From the NCBI GenBank assembly GCA_947499955.1, contig CANMQI010000012.1:142192-206191 (forward strand): a stretch of 64,000 nucleotides of DNA, in the 5' to 3' direction. The notes beneath the pieces were generated by a model, which was not told the origin of the DNA, did not search any database, and saw only the letters and a list, made by a program, of their open reading frames with translations. Below are positions 8,600 to 17,346 of this stretch, piece by piece. Both the position numbers and the translations under genes were made by a program. Each line of letters begins with the position of its first letter. Position 1 is the first letter of the stretch. Source of the stretch: an uncultured Granulosicoccus sp. (GTDB lineage: Bacteria > Pseudomonadota > Gammaproteobacteria > Granulosicoccales > Granulosicoccaceae).

Positions 8600-9766
8600 T
8601 CAATCGAGCAATCGTTCTCGCTGATAGAGCCGACTGGCAAGAGTCAGCAGCAGTGCGGTGGCCGCGAGTGTGCCACCCGCCGACAGCAGGATATGCAAGA
8701 TGGGGATACTGTCTCCCAGCACGGCACTTTCGAGCAACTGGTACTGACTGAGCATGGGGATCGGCATGGACATCGTGGTCGACCTGATCGACAGGAACTG
8801 CAGCAGAAAGAAGGGCGCCATGGGCACCATCATCATGAGCCCCAGATAGGTCTGCGCCTCCTTGGTGCTGCGTGTCACCGCAGAGACCGTGATCAGCAGA
8901 GCGGAGATGAATGGCAGCAGAGGGCTCGCCAGCAGAAAGGCACGCACCAGGGTACGACCATCGAAACGGATCTGCCCGCCCATCAGTTCAATCGGAAACA
9001 GACGAAACAGGGTATAGATGCTGACTGCCGTGAGTACGCCGGACAGTGTCACGAAGCACAGCGTTGCCCCGTATTTACCGAACACGACAGCGCTGCGCTT
9101 CAATGGCAGGCTCAGCAGGGGCTCCAGTGACTGACGTTCTCGTTCGCCGGCTGTGGTATCGATAGCCAGGTAGAAGCCGCCCATGACCATGGACATGATG
9201 AACAGAAAGGGCAGGATGGATGCCAGTAACTGACCACTACTGCCGTCACTGGAAACATCATTCTCCACCAGGTTGAGGCTGTCAAAGGTAGATGGATCGA
9301 TACCGCGGTGTTGCAGGCGAAGGTTGTTCAAGGTGCGTTCATAGACCGACAGAATGGCCTGAACACGTCTGGCAGCCTTGCCGGACTCCTTGTCGGCGCT
9401 GTTGACATGCAGTGTCAGAGGGGCAGGCCTGCCGGCTCTGAGCTGGTCGGCAAAGTCTTCGGGAATTTCCAATACAACAAGCACGTCCCCACGTCTGACA
9501 CTGGCCTGAACGTTTTCAGGTGCCTCTGTGACATCGATGTTGTGGCCATGCAGAAACTCCATCAGCCGGGGGGCACGCTCGGCATGCAGAACGCTGAGTG
9601 AGGTGACCTCATCGAAGTCGATGGACAACTGTTTGAAGCTTGCAACCAGCGAGCCGCCTAACAGCAATGGCAATAATATGGGGCCGAACAGCAGCGCGTA
9701 GAACACGGTCTGGCGATCGCGCAGATTGTCCACGATCTCCTTGAACATGACGATGAACAGACTCAT
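8600..9766 (-). CDS. ABC-2 family transporter permease (NatB-like)
   Basis: Membrane subunit of an ABC exporter, 388 residues. One transmembrane helix sits at about residues 22-44. A large extracytoplasmic domain follows (about 50-185; it contains VLVVLEIPEDFADQLRAG, a hallmark of the ABC-2 NatB/YhgE-like group), then five or more helices from about 185 to 380. The start overlaps the stop of the ATPase gene by 4 bp (ATGA), so the two are translationally coupled. NatAB systems export sodium, but the substrate of this one is unknown. The upstream S33 hydrolase suggests a peptide or other small organic substrate (inference). Confidence 0.85.
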   Translation of the reverse strand: MSLFIVMFKEIVDNLRDRQTVFYALLFGPILLPLLLGGSLVASFKQLSIDFDEVTSLSVLHAERAPRLMEFLHGHNIDVTEAPENVQASVRRGDVLVVLEIPEDFADQLRAGRPAPLTLHVNSADKESGKAARRVQAILSVYERTLNNLRLQHRGIDPSTFDSLNLVENDVSSDGSSGQLLASILPFLFIMSMVMGGFYLAIDTTAGERERQSLEPLLSLPLKRSAVVFGKYGATLCFVTLSGVLTAVSIYTLFRLFPIELMGGQIRFDGRTLVRAFLLASPLLPFISALLITVSAVTRSTKEAQTYLGLMMMVPMAPFFLLQFLSIRSTTMSMPIPMLSQYQLLESAVLGDSIPILHILLSAGGTLAATALLLTLASRLYQRERLLD

Positions 9767-10560
9767 CGATCCGTCTCCGGCTGCAGGCTCAGGGTCGCCT
9801 TGACAAAGGCATCTTCAAGATCGTTCTCCCCGGTGCGTTCCAGAATGCCAGCCAGAGAGTCCTGCATGGCGATGCTGCCGTCTGAAATGATGGCAATGTG
9901 ATCGCACAGGGCGGCGACCTCCTGCATGATGTGGCTGGAGAACACGATGCAGTGCCCGTCAGCAGCCAGCTGGCGAATGATCTCTCGCAAGCCCCGTGTG
10001 GCCATGACATCCAGGCCGTTGGTCGGTTCATCCAGCATGATGGTCTGAGGCTGATGAGCCAAGGCCCTTGCCAGCGCTACCTTGGTTTTCTGTCCCTGTG
10101 AGAAGCCCGTCGCGCGGCGGTCGGCAAAGCCTTTCATGTCCAGCTGTTCGATCAGCTGTCCAACGCGCTGTTCGGCTTGTTGCTTGTCCAGACCACACAG
10201 ACGTGCGTAGTAGTGGATGTTCTCCCGGGCGCTCAGTCGCGGATAGATGCCGGCATTGTGAGGCATGAACCCCAGGTGTTGCCGCACAGCCAGTACATCA
10301 CGAGTCACGTCATGACCGTCAACGCTGGCGCTGCCGCGTTCGGGTCTGATCAGCGTGGCCAGCATGCGCAGCGTTGTGGATTTGCCTGCACCGTTTGGAC
10401 CGAGAAGGCCCGTGATCCTGCCATCATCTGCCGTGAAACTGACCGAGTTCACGGCCACGACGCGACTATCTGCCTTTGCGTCACTCTTGCCAAAGGGCAG
10501 TCTGAAAGCGCGCCCACCGGGGCGCTTGAAACTCCTGTGCAGGTCCTCGGCAACAATCAT
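9763..10560 (-). CDS. ABC transporter ATP-binding protein (NatA-like)
   Basis: Nucleotide-binding subunit of the exporter, 265 residues. The Walker A motif is GPNGAGKST, the ABC signature is the divergent FSQGQ, Walker B is IMLDEP, and the D-loop is NGLDV. The switch histidine is in FSSHIMQE. A short N-terminal extension of about 35 residues (RSFKRPGGRAFRLPFG) precedes the core. It overlaps the hydrolase gene by 4 bp upstream and the permease by 4 bp downstream, so the three form one translational unit. Confidence 0.92.
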   Translation of the reverse strand: MIVAEDLHRSFKRPGGRAFRLPFGKSDAKADSRVVAVNSVSFTADDGRITGLLGPNGAGKSTTLRMLATLIRPERGSASVDGHDVTRDVLAVRQHLGFMPHNAGIYPRLSARENIHYYARLCGLDKQQAEQRVGQLIEQLDMKGFADRRATGFSQGQKTKVALARALAHQPQTIMLDEPTNGLDVMATRGLREIIRQLAADGHCIVFSSHIMQEVAALCDHIAIISDGSIAMQDSLAGILERTGENDLEDAFVKATLSLQPETDR

Positions 10561-12113
10561 GGCAGAGGTCCATTGGCATCGACAAAGAAGGGCAGCACGT
10601 GCTGGCGTTCAAGGCAGCTCGTGTCCAGCGACTGCGCGTCGGCGGCTTCGACGAACTGCGCCAGCAAGATTGGCATGCAGCCGAAGGGCGCTTGCATATG
10701 CCCTTGCTGGCTGTTGATGATATGACGCGACCGACTCAGCGATTCAGCGACTTCATCGCCATAGGATGGGGGTGTGATCGGATCGGCTTCGCCAGAGAGA
10801 ATCAGTGTGGGAACGGCAGATTCCACTGTTTGCCGGAAATCATCATCCACGGTGCCGACCGGCCAGTCAGCGCAGGTCGCCAGTAGTGATGACACAACCT
10901 GATTGCCCATGTAACTGGCCTCTGCCTCACCCGGCTTGTCAGCGTCGATGGACATATACGGTGCATCCTCGGTGCAGATGACGGCATGATGCATACCGGT
11001 TGCCATCGAATCGCCAAGGGACTGTGTCTGCAGCATGGCCTGGCGAGCCAGCGGTGCAAAGTTGTCGTTGGCAATGGCCTCGTGCAGCATGGAGGGCAGG
11101 ATGGAGGCGGTTTGCGAACTGTAGGAAAGCAGTCGCAGCGTCACGGCCAGATGCTGCCAGGTGAAATCCATGGTCTTGACCTTGCCGCTGGCGACATCCT
11201 CATAGGTAATGGTGCGCGGTTGCGCCTTCAGGGAATCCAGTAGTTCGGCGGTGGCCGTGTTCAGATTTCCGAAGGCCTCGAAGCAGCCGGGTGAGTCTGC
11301 GCAACGCTGAAAGATGATATCCAGAGAGCGTTGTGCCAGTGAGGCAATATCCGGCCCCAACGGTACGGTCGGTGGTACCACAGCATCGAGCACCAGGGTG
11401 CGTACCTTGTCCGGATAGCGACGCAGGTAGTGCAAGGCAACACGGGTACCGTAGGAGATACCGTAGAGGTTCCACTGCGAAACACCCAGTGCTTCACGCA
11501 CGGTCTCCAGGTCCTTGACGGCCACGCTGGTGGTGAAGTAGCGCGGGTCGCTCTCCAGCTGATTCAGGCAGGTCTGTGCGGATTCGGTGAGCCGTGCTGG
11601 ATCATCGTCGAATTCGACGCCCAGGGAATCGGCTCCCTGAGGGCAGGTGAGACGCAGGGAGTCGCCGGTGCCGCGTTGATCGATCAGAATGACATCATGA
11701 TCCTGCATGATGTGCCGGAAGGCGAAGGCCACGGCCGGAAATGACTCGATGGCCGATTGGCCCGGACCGCCAGCCAACACGGTGAAGGCATCGCTGGAAC
11801 CTGATTGCCTGCGAGCCGGAATGCGGGCAATGGCCAGATCCAGGGTTTCGGAAGAATCGGTGGCATCGGGGTTCAGTGGCACGGACAGCGTAGTACATCG
11901 GGCGACCAGTTTTGCCGCACCGCTGCCGATGGAGCAATCAGTGAAACCGAGGGCAGGGTCGAGGCTTTTCTCACCCGCGGCGAGTGCATCCGTGCCGCCA
12001 GATAACGACAGTGCCGCCGACATCAGGCAGGCCGCCAGATAGCGGTAACGGTTGATGCCGAGCGTGATTGTGTACCGGGAGAGGCACGTTGAAGATGCGA
12101 TAGTCCGGTTCAA
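10557..12113 (-). CDS. Secreted alpha/beta hydrolase, peptidase S33 (TAP-like)
   Basis: A predicted prolyl/tripeptidyl aminopeptidase-type hydrolase. As drawn it starts at a TTG (12113) and has 518 residues; the first ATG in frame is at 12023. A hydrophobic signal-like segment at about residues 25-45 ending in ALA suggests export. The oxyanion motif is GGPGQS, the nucleophile elbow is GISYG, the acid is probably the Asp in SGEADP, and the histidine is in QQGHMQ, in the usual C-terminal order. These are the marks of the S33 family with a TAP-like C-terminal domain. Its stop overlaps the ABC ATPase start by 4 bp. Hydrolase and exporter are therefore made together, perhaps for self-protection or peptide processing (inference). 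Confidence 0.85.
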   Translation of the reverse strand: MNRTIASSTCLSRYTITLGINRYRYLAACLMSAALSLSGGTDALAAGEKSLDPALGFTDCSIGSGAAKLVARCTTLSVPLNPDATDSSETLDLAIARIPARRQSGSSDAFTVLAGGPGQSAIESFPAVAFAFRHIMQDHDVILIDQRGTGDSLRLTCPQGADSLGVEFDDDPARLTESAQTCLNQLESDPRYFTTSVAVKDLETVREALGVSQWNLYGISYGTRVALHYLRRYPDKVRTLVLDAVVPPTVPLGPDIASLAQRSLDIIFQRCADSPGCFEAFGNLNTATAELLDSLKAQPRTITYEDVASGKVKTMDFTWQHLAVTLRLLSYSSQTASILPSMLHEAIANDNFAPLARQAMLQTQSLGDSMATGMHHAVICTEDAPYMSIDADKPGEAEASYMGNQVVSSLLATCADWPVGTVDDDFRQTVESAVPTLILSGEADPITPPSYGDEVAESLSRSRHIINSQQGHMQAPFGCMPILLAQFVEAADAQSLDTSCLERQHVLPFFVDANGPLP

Positions 12114-12356
12114 TTGCCTGATTCTTGAAAGTGCAGATGGAGTGCGTCGAGAGCATCATGCGCTCAAGCGACGCAAAGTGTCCTCAGAAGAGTCGTATTA
12201 CCTGCAAAGCGTAAGCCAATCCAGAGGGGGCCTCGAGGTAATGGGCATTGAATCTGCCGGATCGAGACAGCTTGCAGGTTTTCGAGTCTGAATACAGGCC
12301 GACGGAGGCATTTCCTGTGCGCAACTCAGCGAGCCAGGTGTTGACGAGTCAGTCGC

Positions 12357-13745
12357 CTATAGCTGCTCGAGTACATCTTCCAGCTGACGTCGCGCATTGC
12401 CTACCCAGTCATCACGCTCGATGCGATCGGGTACGATCTGCAGGGCATTGGCGATCGTTTCTATTTCGTGATGCTTGAGCTTGGCCAGCTGGGCATAGCT
12501 GGTAATGCCAAGCTCGTTCAGCGCCTTCTCGGTGGATGGGCCAATGCCGCCGATCCGTTGAAGGTCGTCCTGTTGCTCAACCGGTTCGAATGAGCTGGCC
12601 TCGTCGTCATCCGATGTCTGTCTGGCGACCGCCTCATCCAGGCTGTTCAGAAATTCATCTTCATCCAGATCCGAATCGATTTCCTCCAGCAGCTGATCGT
12701 CTACTTCAATCACCTGATCGAAAGGATCGAGGTCACTGTCATCCGCAGCGGTGCTGTCTGATGACTTCGCCGGGCCTGTGTCATCGGCTTGCAGCGGAGC
12801 ATCGGCATTCAGGAAGATGACCGAGGATCTTTCAAGCGACGGCTCGGGAAGGGGCGTGACTTCGGGGGATGCCGAATCGGCGTCGGCAGACACAGAATCA
12901 TCTGCAACTGCAACTGCAACTGCATCTGCATCGGTGGCAGCAAGGTCTGCGGTGTTACTCGCTTCCTCGATCAGTAGTGGCGCCGAGGCCCAGCTGCTGA
13001 CGTTACGAGTGCTGGTGATAACGGCTTGTGGGGCGGAGGAGTGGGTGTCGGTAACCGGTTCCGGATCGGCAGTGGTTGCAGCGTCAGCGTCCGATGTTGC
13101 TGCGTCGTCTGAAACCGTGTCAGCCTCAGAACCTGCTTCAACGTCAGCGCCTGATTCGTCGCTGTTATCTACGTCCGCATTCACACTTGCATCGGAATTG
13201 ACAACAACTTCAGACGGGTCGGATGATTGCTCGATCTCGTTCGTATCTTCAAGCCTGGCTGCGGCGCCATCATCGGTCGAAGCGAGCGGAGAGTCGGCAA
13301 AGCCGAGCTCACGGCGTGCACTGTCCAGATCGGCTTGCTGTCGCCTGAGCGTCTGCTCCTGTGCTTCGAGTTCCTTCACCTTCTGCGTAAGCGTCTGGTT
13401 CTGCGTATTCAGGTCGCGAATCTGGGACTCATGTCGCTTGATCATCTGGGCGACCAGCAGCTGTGATTTTTCCAGGTTGGAGTTCAGGCGAGGAATCTGC
13501 TGATTCGCCTCGCGAAGCTCTGTAATTTCATCGTGCGACTGACGCTGCAATTCGTCGTAATCATCCGTCAGCATCGCGATTTCGGAATTCAGCTGCGCCA
13601 CCTGCTGGCGTTGTCGCTGAATGGCATTCCTCAGCTGGTCTGCTTCTCTGACCTGAGTGGTGCGATGCAACAGCCAGCCCAGCGCGCCGCCTACGATAGC
13701 GGCCAACAGCAGTGCCAAAACGATTTGCGACAGTAGATAGATCAC
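12357..13745 (-). CDS. Membrane-anchored coiled-coil protein with C-terminal helix-hairpin-helix domain
   Basis: The start is GTG (13745); 462 residues. One N-terminal membrane helix (about residues 3-27, LLSQIVLALLLAAIVGGALGWLL) is followed by a Gln/Glu-rich coiled coil (about 30-140), then a long acidic Asp/Ala/Ser/Thr-rich linker (about 140-390) that is probably disordered. The C-terminal 65 residues contain a helix-hairpin-helix DNA-binding fold (LQRIGGIGPSTEKALNELGI) similar to the 'flap endonuclease-like' or DUF4332-type domains that bacteria place on membrane and ribosomal proteins. No nuclease residues are visible. The gene lies 24 bp after the OmpA-family gene in the same direction. 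A role tethering DNA or a nucleoprotein to the envelope is plausible but only inferred. Confidence 0.7.
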   Translation of the reverse strand: MIYLLSQIVLALLLAAIVGGALGWLLHRTTQVREADQLRNAIQRQRQQVAQLNSEIAMLTDDYDELQRQSHDEITELREANQQIPRLNSNLEKSQLLVAQMIKRHESQIRDLNTQNQTLTQKVKELEAQEQTLRRQQADLDSARRELGFADSPLASTDDGAAARLEDTNEIEQSSDPSEVVVNSDASVNADVDNSDESGADVEAGSEADTVSDDAATSDADAATTADPEPVTDTHSSAPQAVITSTRNVSSWASAPLLIEEASNTADLAATDADAVAVAVADDSVSADADSASPEVTPLPEPSLERSSVIFLNADAPLQADDTGPAKSSDSTAADDSDLDPFDQVIEVDDQLLEEIDSDLDEDEFLNSLDEAVARQTSDDDEASSFEPVEQQDDLQRIGGIGPSTEKALNELGITSYAQLAKLKHHEIETIANALQIVPDRIERDDWVGNARRQLEDVLEQL

Positions 13746-13769
13746 GATTGTTTCCGCATGGCTTGTTTG

Positions 13770-14477
13770 CTAGTCAACATAACTGATTTCAATCCGTCGA
13801 TTACGCGCGCGACCCGCTTCAGTCGCGTTGTCGGCGATCGGTTGAGTTGCCCCATAGCCTTTGGCAATCAGTTGATTGGGAGATGCGTTGCGAGCCTCGA
13901 GGTATCGGACCACGGCCTGCGCGCGCTCCTGACTCAAGCGCAGATTGACCGAATCAGGCCCGGTATTGTCGGTATGCCCTTCAATGCGCAAGCGCTTGTC
14001 CGGATGGTTTCGCAGCAGTTCGGCAATCTGGTTCAGGGCGGTATCGCTGCCAGGTGTAAAGGCATTGCTACCCTGCTGAAACGCAACGACCGTGGTGTCT
14101 ATCCGAGCCAGAGCCTGCAGGAACTGCCGAGTCTGCTGCAGTTCGGTTTCAACCGGGTCAAAGCGCGTCATGCTGTCACGCACAATCCGCACACCATCGA
14201 TTTCCCGGAGTTGCTCGAGCAGCAGGGCCACCGACAATCGCTGGTCAATGGTGCCTGTCAGTTCCAGATCCCGACCGTTCACACCCACGCTCATGTCATC
14301 AAAACCGGCGGCGCTGATTTTTTCCTGCGCCTGATGGAGCAGGGAGGCGGGGATGAGCGTCATTGAGCGGGCAACAAGCACGACAATACAGACGCAACCG
14401 AGCAGCGCAATCAGCCAGGGCCAGATGCTGGGACGCTCGGCGTCAGGTAGGTTGAAATGTAATGTATGCGCCGACAT
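13770..14477 (-). CDS. OmpA-family protein with BON-like domain
   Basis: A peptidoglycan-binding inner-membrane-anchored protein of 235 residues. One transmembrane helix lies at about residues 18-40. A BON-like module follows (about 50-105; LELTGTIDQRLSVALLLEQL), then an OmpA C-terminal domain (about 120-235). In that domain RIEGHTDNTG and LRLSQERAQAVVRYL are the peptidoglycan-binding signature, and the end RNRRIEISYVD is the usual C-terminus. There is no cleavable signal, so the helix probably anchors the protein with its domain in the periplasm. It may share an operon with the downstream HHH-domain gene (24-bp gap) and perhaps the upstream coiled-coil gene (150-bp gap). Confidence 0.85.
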   Translation of the reverse strand: MSAHTLHFNLPDAERPSIWPWLIALLGCVCIVVLVARSMTLIPASLLHQAQEKISAAGFDDMSVGVNGRDLELTGTIDQRLSVALLLEQLREIDGVRIVRDSMTRFDPVETELQQTRQFLQALARIDTTVVAFQQGSNAFTPGSDTALNQIAELLRNHPDKRLRIEGHTDNTGPDSVNLRLSQERAQAVVRYLEARNASPNQLIAKGYGATQPIADNATEAGRARNRRIEISYVD

Positions 14478-14627
14478 GGCGCGGATAATAACACCACGCG
14501 CCCGTCAACAGAATACGTACGACACACTCGTGTGTAACGGTTTGTTAGCCCGACTATCCAGAGCCCGGCAGAAAACGCGTTCCGGCCTGTCGGTATCCGA
14601 TGGCGATGTGGCTCTGCACGAAGAGCC

Positions 14628-15227
14628 TCAGACGGCAGGCGCGTTGGCTTCGTTGCTGCTGTGCAATTTGGTCAAGCGTGCTGAATCTCGATTGGACACG
14701 GGTATGACGGCATCATCCGGTGTGTCGGTACGGGCTTGATCGACCACGCTGACGGTCACGGCATCGCCAGTGCCATAGGACTTGGGCTCCGGCGCCTTGA
14801 TGGTCTGAATGGCTGGTGAGACCTGTTCCAGGCGTTTCAGGTGGGCGGTGGCCTTGCGGGCAATGTCGGCGGCCATGACAGCCGCTTCGTGCGACTGCAC
14901 GGCATCCAGTCGCAGCCGGGATGTTTCCGAATAATGTTGTCTTCTCTGGACAGCCAGCTGATTGTCTGCTTCCTTGCAGCGTGCGTTGGCTTGCTGCAAC
15001 TTGCGCAGAGTCATCTTGAGCAGTTTGTCCTTTCGCTCCTGCTGCGAGGCATAATGTTCCAGTGAATGCAGCGATGCTCTGGCGTCCAGCAGTTCGAGGG
15101 CCTGAGCGTTTCGTTCACGCTGGGCCTGGCGCTTGACGCTGCGGGCACGGCGAGCTCCCAATGCATACCCGACCAGCAAGCAGGCACATCCGATGAGCAA
15201 ACTGGGTATCAAATCTATCCACTCCAT
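14628..15227 (-). CDS. Single-pass membrane protein with coiled coil, unknown function
   Basis: 199 residues, with no recognised family. An N-terminal membrane segment (about residues 5-24, IPSLLIGCACLLVGYALGA) is followed by a strongly basic patch (RRARSVKRQAQRERN) and a coiled coil to about residue 125. The C-terminal 75 residues are low in complexity and rich in Thr, Val, Ala and Ser. The layout (short helix, basic stretch, long coil) resembles that of the neighbouring HHH-domain protein, which suggests related scaffolding roles. The start is a clear ATG next to the hydrophobic segment. Confidence 0.55.
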   Translation of the reverse strand: MEWIDLIPSLLIGCACLLVGYALGARRARSVKRQAQRERNAQALELLDARASLHSLEHYASQQERKDKLLKMTLRKLQQANARCKEADNQLAVQRRQHYSETSRLRLDAVQSHEAAVMAADIARKATAHLKRLEQVSPAIQTIKAPEPKSYGTGDAVTVSVVDQARTDTPDDAVIPVSNRDSARLTKLHSSNEANAPAV

Positions 15228-15540
15228 GGGAATATTGGTCCGTATTGCCTTGGGAAAACACCGTCAATGCTTCTAGAGCGTCAGGGCATCATACAAAATC
15301 AAGTGTTACAGGGTAGGGGGCGTCGCAAAAAACATGAAGTGGATCACTTTAATTTCGTCGAGTGGCCAAGCTTGCAAAATATGAAAATACTCGAAAATGC
15401 CTGTAAATCACATGACTACTCAGTAAACACGAGGTTTTCTCTCATCGGAGGGCTCGCTGGTCGATTCAAGACCATGGCCGTTGATGACTGCGCTCATTCC
15501 ATCAATTCATCCATATATTTCATGCATCGGGGCAGACAGT
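15228..15540. other. Intergenic stretch between divergent genes
   Basis: 313 bases separate the start of the coiled-coil gene (minus) from the likely start of the DUF1456 gene (plus). They must hold both promoters. A short palindrome, AAGTGGATCACTT, lies near 15338-15350. No further gene or clear promoter was identified. Confidence 0.5.
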
Positions 15541-16083
15541 TTGGACAATAATGAATTCAATCGGCGCATCCGCTACGCCTTGCGTCTCGACGATGCAGAA
15601 ACCCAGCGGCTCATGAAGCTGGGTGAACATGACGCCAGCGGAGAGGAGGTTGCCGGTTATCGCTGCAAGGATGATGATGCGGCTTATATTGCATGCCCGG
15701 ACGCCGCTCTGCTGGCCTTGCTCGATGGGCTGATTCTGGATCGTCGCGGACCTCCGCCTGCCAATGCAGCCGGTGCCGGCAGCTCTGCCGCCAAGGCAAG
15801 CCAGGAGAATGCGTCGCAGGCAGAACCGGGTGCTGCAGGCAAGAAGAGTGATGCCGCAGACACCTCAGCCGTGAACAACAATCTGGTGCTCAAGCAGCTA
15901 CGAATTGCCTTGTCGCTGCGTTCAGATGAAATATACGAGTTGATCAGCACAGGTGGTGGCAAGATCGGCAAGACAGAAGTGGGCGCATTCTTTCGCAGCC
16001 CGCAAGCGCGCAACTATCGCCGCTGTGGTGATCAAGGTGTGCGTTGGTTCCTCAAAGGGCTGGCTGCCAGACGGGAGCTCTAG
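15541..16083 (+). CDS. DUF1456 family protein (YehS-like)
   Basis: Homologous in layout to E. coli YehS, whose function is not established. Two copies of an approximately 65-residue helical repeat are visible. The first runs EFNRRIRYALRLDDAETQRLM to LLALLDGLILDRRG. The second runs NNNLVLKQLRIALSLRSDEI to WFLKGLAARREL. An Ala/Ser-rich linker of about 45 residues, longer than in YehS, joins them. Family proteins begin close to the first repeat, which favours the TTG at 15541 (180 residues). An ATG at 15484 would add 19 residues that do not look conserved. The gene stands alone before the TRAP operon. Confidence 0.75.
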   Translation: MDNNEFNRRIRYALRLDDAETQRLMKLGEHDASGEEVAGYRCKDDDAAYIACPDAALLALLDGLILDRRGPPPANAAGAGSSAAKASQENASQAEPGAAGKKSDAADTSAVNNNLVLKQLRIALSLRSDEIYELISTGGGKIGKTEVGAFFRSPQARNYRRCGDQGVRWFLKGLAARREL

Positions 16084-16199
16084 CCGATCAATTCATCAAC
16101 AGCCCAGACTTGATTACGAGACAACACAATCGGTCTGCCAATTTGTTACATTTAACCAAGCCATGTCAGGTCCGCCTGGCATTGGGGCTTGATCTAGCC

Positions 16200-16239
16200 G
16201 TTTCACGTTAATTGCCATGCAGTTGCGGCAACGTGAAAC
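16200..16239. promoter_or_regulatory. 10-bp inverted repeat upstream of the TAXI gene
   Basis: GTTTCACGTT (16200-16209) and AACGTGAAAC (16230-16239) are perfect inverted repeats separated by 20 bases, ending 26 bp before the ATG of the substrate-binding protein. The spacing fits either an operator with two half-sites two helical turns apart or a 5'-UTR hairpin. No regulator gene is adjacent, so the ligand and protein are unknown. Confidence 0.55.
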
Positions 16240-16265
16240 CAAATTCCAACGAACAGGATCCTCTC

Positions 16266-17231
16266 ATGAAAATTAGCGTAGCAATCAGCAGCTGCCTGCT
16301 GGCAGCTGGGCTGTTCGCGGGTGCCGCACAGGCGCAGCAACAGTTCATCTCCATTGGTACCGGCGGCGTAACCGGTGTCTACTATCCGACGGGTGGCGCT
16401 ATTTGCCGTCTGGTCAACAAGGGCCGCAAGGATCACGGTATTCGCTGTTCAGCGGAATCCACTGGTGGTTCCATCTACAACATCAACACCGTACGCGCGG
16501 GTGAACTGGAATTCGGTGTTGCCCAGTCTGACTGGCAGTATCACGCCTACAACGGCACTTCCAAGTTCGAAGATCAGGGCAAGTTCGAAAAACTGCGTGC
16601 CGTGTTCTCCGTTCATCCCGAGCCGTTTTCCGTACTGGCCCGTGCTGGCAGTGGCATCGAGTCCTTTGAAGACCTGAAGGGCAAGCGTGTCAATGTCGGT
16701 AATGCCGGTTCCGGTCTGCGTGCGACTGCTGAAGTGGTCATGGCTGCCTATGGCATGACCATGGACGATTTCTCGGTGGCATCGGAGCTGAAAGGTGCCG
16801 AGATGTCGCAGGCGCTGTGTGACGACAAGATCGACGTCATGATCTACGCCGTGGGCCATCCTGCTGCTGCCATCACTGAAGTGACCAACACCTGCGATGT
16901 CGATTTTGTCGACGTGACGGGTCCGGTCATCGACAAGCTGATCGACGACAACCCCTTCTATCGCACGGCGTCCATTCCGGCTGGCATGTACAAGGGCCAG
17001 ACAGAAGACAATCTGACTTTTGGTGTCGGTGCCACGTTCATCTCTTCAGCCGATGTATCTGAAGAGGTGGTCTATGTTGTGGTCAAGGCAGTATTCGACA
17101 ATTTCGAAGACTTCAAGAAACTGCACCCGGCCTTCGCCAATCTGAAGGAAGAGGAAATGATCAAGGACGGTCTGTCAGCTCCTCTGCATGACGGTGCTGT
17201 CAAGTATTACAAGGAACGTGGCTGGATGTAA
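16266..17231 (+). CDS. TAXI-family TRAP transporter substrate-binding protein
   Basis: Periplasmic binding protein of a TRAP transporter, 321 residues from the ATG at 16266. This start has an AGGA ribosome-binding site and places a signal peptide directly at the N-terminus (cleavage after AQA, about residue 22). The TAXI signature is at the start of the mature protein ([24 protein letters not shown]), followed by [29 protein letters not shown] proteins characterised in other bacteria bind glutamate, glutamine or 2-oxoacids; the ligand here is not predictable. It precedes the fused permease by 115 bp with a strong hairpin in between. Confidence 0.93.
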   Translation: MKISVAISSCLLAAGLFAGAAQAQQQFISIGTGGVTGVYYPTGGAICRLVNKGRKDHGIRCSAESTGGSIYNINTVRAGELEFGVAQSDWQYHAYNGTSKFEDQGKFEKLRAVFSVHPEPFSVLARAGSGIESFEDLKGKRVNVGNAGSGLRATAEVVMAAYGMTMDDFSVASELKGAEMSQALCDDKIDVMIYAVGHPAAAITEVTNTCDVDFVDVTGPVIDKLIDDNPFYRTASIPAGMYKGQTEDNLTFGVGATFISSADVSEEVVYVVVKAVFDNFEDFKKLHPAFANLKEEEMIKDGLSAPLHDGAVKYYKERGWM

Positions 17232-17264
17232 GCTGCGCGGCAAGGCCCTCGTCTGATCGGGGGG

Positions 17265-17294
17265 GCCGGCAGGCAGCAATGACTGCCTGCCGGC
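17265..17294 (+). promoter_or_regulatory. Strong intercistronic hairpin between TRAP genes
   Basis: GCCGGCAGGCAG (17265-17276) pairs perfectly with CTGCCTGCCGGC (17283-17294) across a 6-nt loop, with further possible pairing between flanking G and C runs. There is no T-run. Placed between an abundant binding-protein message and its permease, it probably stabilises the upstream mRNA or reduces readthrough. Confidence 0.7.
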
Positions 17295-17346
17295 AAACCC
17301 CCATCTGTATCGTTTACAACCCTATGACACCAGCAGAATCCAGCCG

